Source of the DNA: JBCBXA01 sp039816825
Lineage (GTDB): Bacteria; Pseudomonadota; Alphaproteobacteria; Rhizobiales; Rhizobiaceae
Assembly (NCBI GenBank): GCA_039816825.1
Contig: JBCBXA010000062.1
Coordinates: 1-16,613, forward strand
Direction of reading: 5' to 3'
Length of the DNA stretch: 16,613 nt
In this document: one piece after another, positions 12,220 to 16,613 of the stretch
Layout: each line of letters starts with the position of its first letter
How positions within the stretch are numbered: the first letter of the stretch is position 1
Notes under the pieces: generated by a model
Told to the model about the DNA's origin: nothing
The model's input: only the letters and a program-made list of their open reading frames with translations
The model's database searches: none
Position numbers and translations under genes: made by a program

Positions 12220-13587
12220 ATGTCGGAAACCGCCCTCACGCTCTACAACACGCTCACGCGCGCCAAAGAGCATTTTGCGCCCATCGATCCATCGAATGTG
12301 CGCATGTATGTCTGTGGGCCAACGGTTTATGACTATGCGCATATCGGCAATGCGCGACCGGCCATTGTGTTCGACGTTCTGTACCGGCTGCTGCGATGCA
12401 CCTATGGCGCGGACCACGTCACCTATGCGCGCAACATCACCGATGTGGATGACAAGATCATCAATCGGGCGCGGCGGGACTTTCCTGACCTCGATCTCAA
12501 CGAGGCTATCGGAAAGGTCACGAGCGAAACCGAGGCGCAATATCAGGCGGATATGAAGGCGCTGGGTTGCCTTGAGCCCACCGTTCAGCCGCGTGCCACC
12601 GACAACATCCCGCAAATGCTGGAGATCACTGCCTCACTGCTGGAGCGTGGCCACGCCTATCAGGCAACCAATGCGAGCGGCTTGAACGAAGTTCTTTTCG
12701 ACGTCGACTCCATGCCAGCCTATGGCGGTCTGTCGAACCGCAAGCTCGAAGAGCAGCAGGCCGGTGCCCGTGTGGCGGTCGAAAACCACAAGCGCAACGC
12801 CGGTGACTTCGTGCTGTGGAAGCAGTCGGCTGACGGCGAACCGGGCTGGGACAGCGCCTATGGATATGGTCGCCCGGGCTGGCACCTGGAGTGCTCGGCC
12901 ATGAGTGCGCGCTATCTAGGCGAAACCTTTGACATCCATGGTGGTGGTCTGGACCTGATCTTCCCCCACCACGAAAACGAGATCGCCCAATCCTGCTGCG
13001 CCCACGGTACGGACCGCATGGCCAATGTGTGGATGCACAATGGTTTTGTGCAGGTGGAAGGCCGGAAGATGAGCAAGTCCGAAGGCAATTTCATCACCGT
13101 CCACGAACTGCTGCACACCGACAAGTTCGGCGGTCGCACATGGCCCGGTGAAGTCCTGCGCCTCGCCATGCTGATGACCCATTATCGCGAACCGCTGGAC
13201 TTCACCGTGCGCCGGCTGGAGGAGGCGGAAACGCTCATTCAGAAAATGCGACGTCGGCAAGCAGAGCCAGATGAGGGCAGCGTATCGGAGCTTGTGGCCG
13301 CTCTGTCTGACGATCTTTCGTGCTCCGCCGTGCTGCGCTCTCTGGGAAGTCTTTCCGGAGCCAGCCTTGCTGCCGCGACTGAGCTTCTGGGCATCGACCT
13401 GTCTCAAGATGCTGGAGATGCCGCCACCATCGAGACCGCAATCGCAGAGCGTCTGGAAGCGTTCAAAGCCAAAGACTTCGCAACCGCAGACCGTATCCGC
13501 GACGAACTCAAGTCCCAGGGCATTCAGCTCAAAGACGGCAAGGACCCTGAGAGCGGCGACCGCGTCACGACTTGGGAAATGCTGTGA
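12220..13587 (+). CDS. cysS: cysteinyl-tRNA synthetase
   Basis: CysRS charges tRNA-Cys with cysteine in the cytoplasm; it is essential. The 455-residue product has the class I signatures HIGN (41-44, in YDYAHIGNARP) and KMSKS (283-287, in GRKMSKSEGNF). The zinc ligands expected for the cysteine-selecting site are visible as Cys32, Cys225 in GWHLECSAMS, His250 and Glu254 in FPHHENE. Length is normal. ATG 12220 has GGAG 9 nt upstream, partly inside a stable hairpin. The 143-base region between lysE and cysS holds a probable leader peptide and attenuator. The stop codon overlaps the GFA start (TGATG), so cysS leads a cysS-GFA-cimA unit. Confidence 0.97.
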   Translation: MSETALTLYNTLTRAKEHFAPIDPSNVRMYVCGPTVYDYAHIGNARPAIVFDVLYRLLRCTYGADHVTYARNITDVDDKIINRARRDFPDLDLNEAIGKVTSETEAQYQADMKALGCLEPTVQPRATDNIPQMLEITASLLERGHAYQATNASGLNEVLFDVDSMPAYGGLSNRKLEEQQAGARVAVENHKRNAGDFVLWKQSADGEPGWDSAYGYGRPGWHLECSAMSARYLGETFDIHGGGLDLIFPHHENEIAQSCCAHGTDRMANVWMHNGFVQVEGRKMSKSEGNFITVHELLHTDKFGGRTWPGEVLRLAMLMTHYREPLDFTVRRLEEAETLIQKMRRRQAEPDEGSVSELVAALSDDLSCSAVLRSLGSLSGASLAAATELLGIDLSQDAGDAATIETAIAERLEAFKAKDFATADRIRDELKSQGIQLKDGKDPESGDRVTTWEML

Positions 13588-14096
13588 TGCCGTCTCAAGA
13601 AGATGCTCTGTCAGGTGGATGCCAGTGTGGCGCTGTGCGCTACCAAGTGGAGCAAGTTGGGCGCTCTGGCGTATGCCACTGCCGCATGTGCCAGAAGGCT
13701 GTTGGCAACATCTTCGCCGCGTTGGTTGAGGTGGATTGGAAGCACATCCTCTGGACTCGTGGTGAGCCAGCCAAGTGGAAGTCTTCTGACGGTGTTCATC
13801 GCTACTTCTGCTCCAACTGCGGAACACCGCTGGCCTACGCGCATGATGGCGGCATTGAGCTGACAATTGGCAGTTTCGACAAGCCGGACAAGGTGCCTCC
13901 TATTCACCAGACCAACGCGTCCGTTCGCCTAAGCTATTTTGACCAGCTGCCTGATCTGCAGAAGGACCATGAGGCTGAGTACGCAGAGTATCAAGCTGGC
14001 TTCCGCTCGTTCCAGCACCCAGACCACGATACTGATCACTGGACCGCCAAGGAGCGGGACACATCCGCGACAACAAACTGTCGCGTGACCGAGTAG
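13587..14096 (+). CDS. GFA-family (CENP-V/GFA fold) zinc-binding protein
   Basis: The 169-residue cytoplasmic protein has the GFA zinc-site cysteines: CQC (12-14), CHCRMC (30-35) and CSNC (75-78), embedded in SGGCQCGAVRYQVE and HRYFCSNCGTPLAY. The family was named for glutathione-dependent formaldehyde activation, but most members, including this one, have no proven substrate. The last 25 residues or so (HPDHDTDHWTAKERDTS) are a polar His-rich tail beyond the usual domain. ATG 13587 overlaps the cysS TGA by 1 nt (TGATG), with GGGAA slightly upstream, implying translational coupling. cimA starts 5 nt after its stop. Confidence 0.9.
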   Translation: MPSQEDALSGGCQCGAVRYQVEQVGRSGVCHCRMCQKAVGNIFAALVEVDWKHILWTRGEPAKWKSSDGVHRYFCSNCGTPLAYAHDGGIELTIGSFDKPDKVPPIHQTNASVRLSYFDQLPDLQKDHEAEYAEYQAGFRSFQHPDHDTDHWTAKERDTSATTNCRVTE

Positions 14097-14101
14097 CTGA
14101 C

Positions 14102-15700
14102 ATGACTGACGACAATCGCATCTACCTTTTCGACACCACGCTTCGCGACGGCCAGCAGACGCCTGGTGTCGACTTTACGCTCGACGACAAGATCGCCATC
14201 GCGGCCATGCTCGATGAGATGGGGGTGGATTACGTGGAAGGCGGCTACCCTGGTGCCAATCCAACCGATGATGCTTTCTTCTCCGAACCCCGAACGGGCC
14301 GGGCGACATTCACCGCCTTTGGTATGACCAAGCGGGCAGGGGTGTCAGTATCAAACGATCCGGGCCTGAACGCGATCATCGGCTCAGCCGCCAGCGCCAT
14401 CTGCTTTGTGGGGAAGGCGTGGGATTACCATGTCGATCTGGCGCTCGGCACCACAACGGATGAACATCTCGATGGCATTGCGGCCTCGATTGCGGCGGCG
14501 CGATCGGCCAGCAAGGAGGCCATGCTGGACTGCGAGCACTTCTTTGATGGCTATAAGGCCAACCCCGAATACGCTTTTTCAGTTGTCAGGCGGGCACACG
14601 CCGCCGGAGCGGCTTGGGTTGTGTTGTGTGACACCAATGGCGGCACGCTGCCCCATGAAGTCGAAAACGTCACCGGCAAAGTTCTAAAGGCAGTTCCTGG
14701 CGTGCGGCTGGGCATTCACGCCCATGATGATACGGGGCAGGCGGTGGCCAACTCTTTCGCCGCCATTCGTGCCGGCGCTCGGCAAGTGCAGGGCACCCTC
14801 AACGGCATTGGTGAGCGCTGTGGCAACGCCAATCTTGTGACCATCGCTGCTACGCTTGCTCTGAAGGACGAGTTTGCAGAGTTCGCCACCGATATGAGCG
14901 GTGATCAGGTTGCCGGTCTCACCCGCATCAGCCGGAATTTTGACGCGCTCATCAACAGGATCAGCCGCAGTCAGGCGCCATATGTTGGCTCTTCTGCATT
15001 CGCTACGAAGGCCGGCATTCATGCATCTGCCCTGTTGAAGGATCCCAAGACCTATGAGCACGTCCCGCCGGAAAACGTCGGCAACTCTAGGCGCGTCATG
15101 GTCTCAGACCAGGCCGGGAAATCGAACTTCCTCGATCAGCTCAAACGCCACGGCATTGAGGTTTCCAAATCCGATCCAAAGCTCGACACGCTCATTGCGA
15201 TCCTGAAGCAACGCGAAGCGGAGGGCTACGCTTACGAGACCGCTGATGCGAGCTTTGAGATGCTGGCCCGCAAGACGCTGGGTTCTGTTCCCAAATGGTT
15301 CGATGTCGAAAGCTTCCGGGTTCTGACGGAACGCCGTTACGACGCTACGGGCGCGCGTAAAGTCATCTCGGAAGCTGTGGTGAAGGTTCGTGTGGATGGC
15401 GAGCTGCGCATGTCGGTGGCGGAAGGCAATGGCCCGGTGAACGCCCTCGACCGAGCGCTGAGAAAGGATCTTGGGGCCTTGCAGCAGCACATCGACGATC
15501 TTGAACTCGTCGACTACCGCGTGCGCATCCTCAATGGCGGCACAGAGGCCATCACGCGCGTGCTGATTGAAAGCGCGGACGGCGAGGGCAACCGTTGGTG
15601 GACCGTTGGCGTGTCTGAGAACATCATAGAAGCGAGCTTCGAAGCGCTGACGGATTCGATCCGCTACCGCCTTTTGAAGTCCTGCGTCGAAGTTTCCTAG
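14102..15700 (+). CDS. cimA: (R)-citramalate synthase
   Basis: Citramalate synthase condenses pyruvate with acetyl-CoA to citramalate, the first step of the threonine-independent isoleucine route. The 532-residue product is a long member of the LeuA/homocitrate synthase family: the TIM-barrel start LFDTTLRDGQQTPG (catalytic Arg15 and metal ligand Asp11), the metal-binding HAHDDTG, NGIGERCGNAN, and the flexible-linker motif GIHASALLKDPKTYEHVPPE. A C-terminal regulatory domain (about 400-530) is of the type that binds isoleucine as feedback inhibitor. Length and barrel motifs favour CimA over 2-isopropylmalate synthase, but closely related acyl-CoA condensing enzymes are not excluded. It is the last gene of the cysS block and its stop overlaps the LOG gene's stop. 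Confidence 0.92.
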   Translation: MTDDNRIYLFDTTLRDGQQTPGVDFTLDDKIAIAAMLDEMGVDYVEGGYPGANPTDDAFFSEPRTGRATFTAFGMTKRAGVSVSNDPGLNAIIGSAASAICFVGKAWDYHVDLALGTTTDEHLDGIAASIAAARSASKEAMLDCEHFFDGYKANPEYAFSVVRRAHAAGAAWVVLCDTNGGTLPHEVENVTGKVLKAVPGVRLGIHAHDDTGQAVANSFAAIRAGARQVQGTLNGIGERCGNANLVTIAATLALKDEFAEFATDMSGDQVAGLTRISRNFDALINRISRSQAPYVGSSAFATKAGIHASALLKDPKTYEHVPPENVGNSRRVMVSDQAGKSNFLDQLKRHGIEVSKSDPKLDTLIAILKQREAEGYAYETADASFEMLARKTLGSVPKWFDVESFRVLTERRYDATGARKVISEAVVKVRVDGELRMSVAEGNGPVNALDRALRKDLGALQQHIDDLELVDYRVRILNGGTEAITRVLIESADGEGNRWWTVGVSENIIEASFEALTDSIRYRLLKSCVEVS

Positions 15701-16311
15701 ATCTTCACTCGCAGTGTCTCCAGACGCGCAGCCTCTTCATCAATTGCTGGCAGAATCCCTTCGACAGTGTTCACCGGTAAGGCTCGCACCTTGTTCGCCG
15801 TGTGAACAAACCCCGCCGTCGTCATCTGCTCGATTAACGCCGAAAAGTGGTCCCAGAACCCGTCAATATTGCCAAGGATGATGGGCTTGGCGTGGAGGCC
15901 AAGCTGGCTCCAGGTCATCATCTCGACCAGCTCTTCCAGCGTTCCAATGCCGCCGGGCATGGCCACGAAGGCGTCGGCATGCTCGAACAGCAGTGTTTTG
16001 CGCTCATGCATGGTTTGGGTGACCAGCAGGCGGTCGCCATTGGCGTGATTCATGTCTGGATCATCCGCACCACCGGCGTCTGGACGTTCTTTGTCCATCA
16101 GGAACTGCGGGATGATGCCGGTCACGGGGCCGCCAGCCGCTCTAACGCCGCGCGCCACAGCGCCCATGATGCCCTTGCTGCCACCACCATAAACCAGCCT
16201 CCTGCCGTCTTTTCCCATGGCGGTGCCCAGCGCTTCCGCTGCCTCTATGAAGGCCGGGTTCTCACCGGGCGAAGAGCCGCAATAAACGCAGATGGAGGTG
16301 ATGTCGGACAT
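15697..16311 (-). CDS. LOG-family phosphoribohydrolase (TIGR00730)
   Basis: The 204-residue protein has a Rossmann-like fold with the LOG signatures VYCGSSPG (9-16), LVYGGGSKGIMG (39-50), MHERK (101-105) and PGGIGTLEE (119-127). LOG enzymes cut the N-glycosidic bond of cytokinin riboside monophosphates, releasing ribose 5-phosphate; bacterial relatives often act on AMP. Older annotations call the family 'lysine decarboxylase', which is not correct for the motif set seen here. The start ATG 16311 has AGG 7 nt upstream. It is convergent with cimA, and the two stop codons share the palindrome CTAG (15697-15700). It is divergent from the partial gene at 16515. Confidence 0.94.
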   Translation of the reverse strand: MSDITSICVYCGSSPGENPAFIEAAEALGTAMGKDGRRLVYGGGSKGIMGAVARGVRAAGGPVTGIIPQFLMDKERPDAGGADDPDMNHANGDRLLVTQTMHERKTLLFEHADAFVAMPGGIGTLEELVEMMTWSQLGLHAKPIILGNIDGFWDHFSALIEQMTTAGFVHTANKVRALPVNTVEGILPAIDEEAARLETLRVKI

Positions 16312-16514
16312 GTCGCCGCCTTTTCGTGAGTCGTTTCAAGCCAACAAAGGCCACACAAATGCCGCCCTTACCAGTAGAAGAGCCCTGTTTTACGGGCGTT
16401 TGGCGGGGACAAGCTGCGACTTGAAGTGCCACCTGCGGCATACATCTTGGCGCGGGACGAGCGTTCAGGCAGACTCCAGCCAGACAAGGCGCAAACCTCT
16501 GGGGCAATTTTGCC

Positions 16515-16613
16515 ATGATATTCAAATCAGCAGCAGCATCGCAGGCTGCAGGTGTCGTCGGTTTCGTAGCGGTTGCGGGCGCAGCTGTCATTTTGCCACA
16601 AGCCGAGCCTGTG
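16515..16613 (+). CDS. partial gene, exported or membrane protein (N-terminus only)
   Basis: An open frame from ATG 16515 reaches the window end without a stop (33 codons). It reads MIFKSAAASQAAGVVGFVAV then AGAAVILPQAEPV: a Lys followed by a hydrophobic stretch, consistent with a signal peptide or membrane anchor. The frame is closed by a stop at 16422-16424 and has no ATG between there and 16515. The ribosome-binding site is weak (GGGGC 9 nt upstream). The family cannot be told from this part. It shares the 203-base divergent region with the LOG gene; I see no clear promoter in that region. Confidence 0.55.
   Translation, partial: MIFKSAAASQAAGVVGFVAVAGAAVILPQAEPV

Noticed and set aside
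12916..13866. 316-codon minus-strand ORF over cysS and the GFA gene
   Set aside because: It is antisense to two well-supported genes, and its residues show no domain.
16262..16591. 109-codon minus-strand ORF at the right edge
   Set aside because: It overlaps the start of the LOG gene in another frame and has a low-complexity Arg/His-rich end without domain features.
1..16613. Mobile elements, CRISPR arrays, tRNA or rRNA genes, prophage or defence genes
   Set aside because: No transposase, terminal inverted repeats, regular spacer-repeat series, tRNA-like cloverleaf or conserved rRNA sequence was seen on either strand; the genes are ordinary chromosomal ones.

Overview
The window looks like ordinary chromosome of a GC-rich alphaproteobacterium, most like the Hyphomicrobiales (Rhizobiales). 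The evidence is gene content: an alphaproteobacterial-type TIGR02301 protein, the compact ygfZ / YfbR-like HD / tyrosine-phosphatase cluster, a DUF2147 secreted protein, short Sel1-like and DUF1176-like proteins, and cysS close to cimA. Gene families were recognised by eye from motifs. No rRNA, tRNA, insertion sequence, phage gene or CRISPR array is visible.

Layout. Positions 1-899 (-) hold the N-terminal part of AMP nucleosidase (amn), with a 9-bp inverted repeat directly in front of its start. A 50-residue membrane-anchored or secreted protein follows (981-1133, -), then a divergent promoter region and a YfcG-like glutathione S-transferase (1286-1993, +). From 1997 to 4053 four minus-strand genes encode envelope-type proteins: GYF_2-DUF805, an ICMT-like methyltransferase, a secreted protein, and DUF2147 with its own terminator. 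The 511-base gap 4054-4564 holds a palindromic putative operator and a candidate structured RNA with a 6S-like rod shape, then a short Sel1-like gene (4565-4831, +). From 4851 to 10647 everything is on the minus strand: tyrosine phosphatase, HD nucleotidase, YgfZ, two conserved hypotheticals, TIGR02301, DUF3179, Nudix and a DUF1176-like protein, many with overlapping starts. A divergent plus-strand block follows: an SRAP/HMCES-type abasic-site protein, a LysE/ArgO exporter, cysS, a GFA-family zinc protein and cimA, ending tail-to-tail with a LOG-family gene (15697-16311, -). The last 99 bases hold the start of another secreted or membrane protein on the plus strand.

Most genes are housekeeping: purine nucleotide turnover (amn, YfbR-like, Nudix, LOG), DNA and Fe-S maintenance (SRAP, YgfZ), amino-acid metabolism (cysS, cimA, LysE) and envelope proteins of unknown role.

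The most interesting signal is in front of cysS. A promoter-like sequence places the predicted transcript start at the ATG of a 13-codon ORF (MTAICTICEIIIR) with two cysteine codons. Two mutually exclusive RNA hairpins follow, one of which covers the cysS ribosome-binding site. This reads as a cysteine-sensing attenuator of cysteinyl-tRNA synthetase. The second most interesting signal is the structured RNA near 4187-4305.
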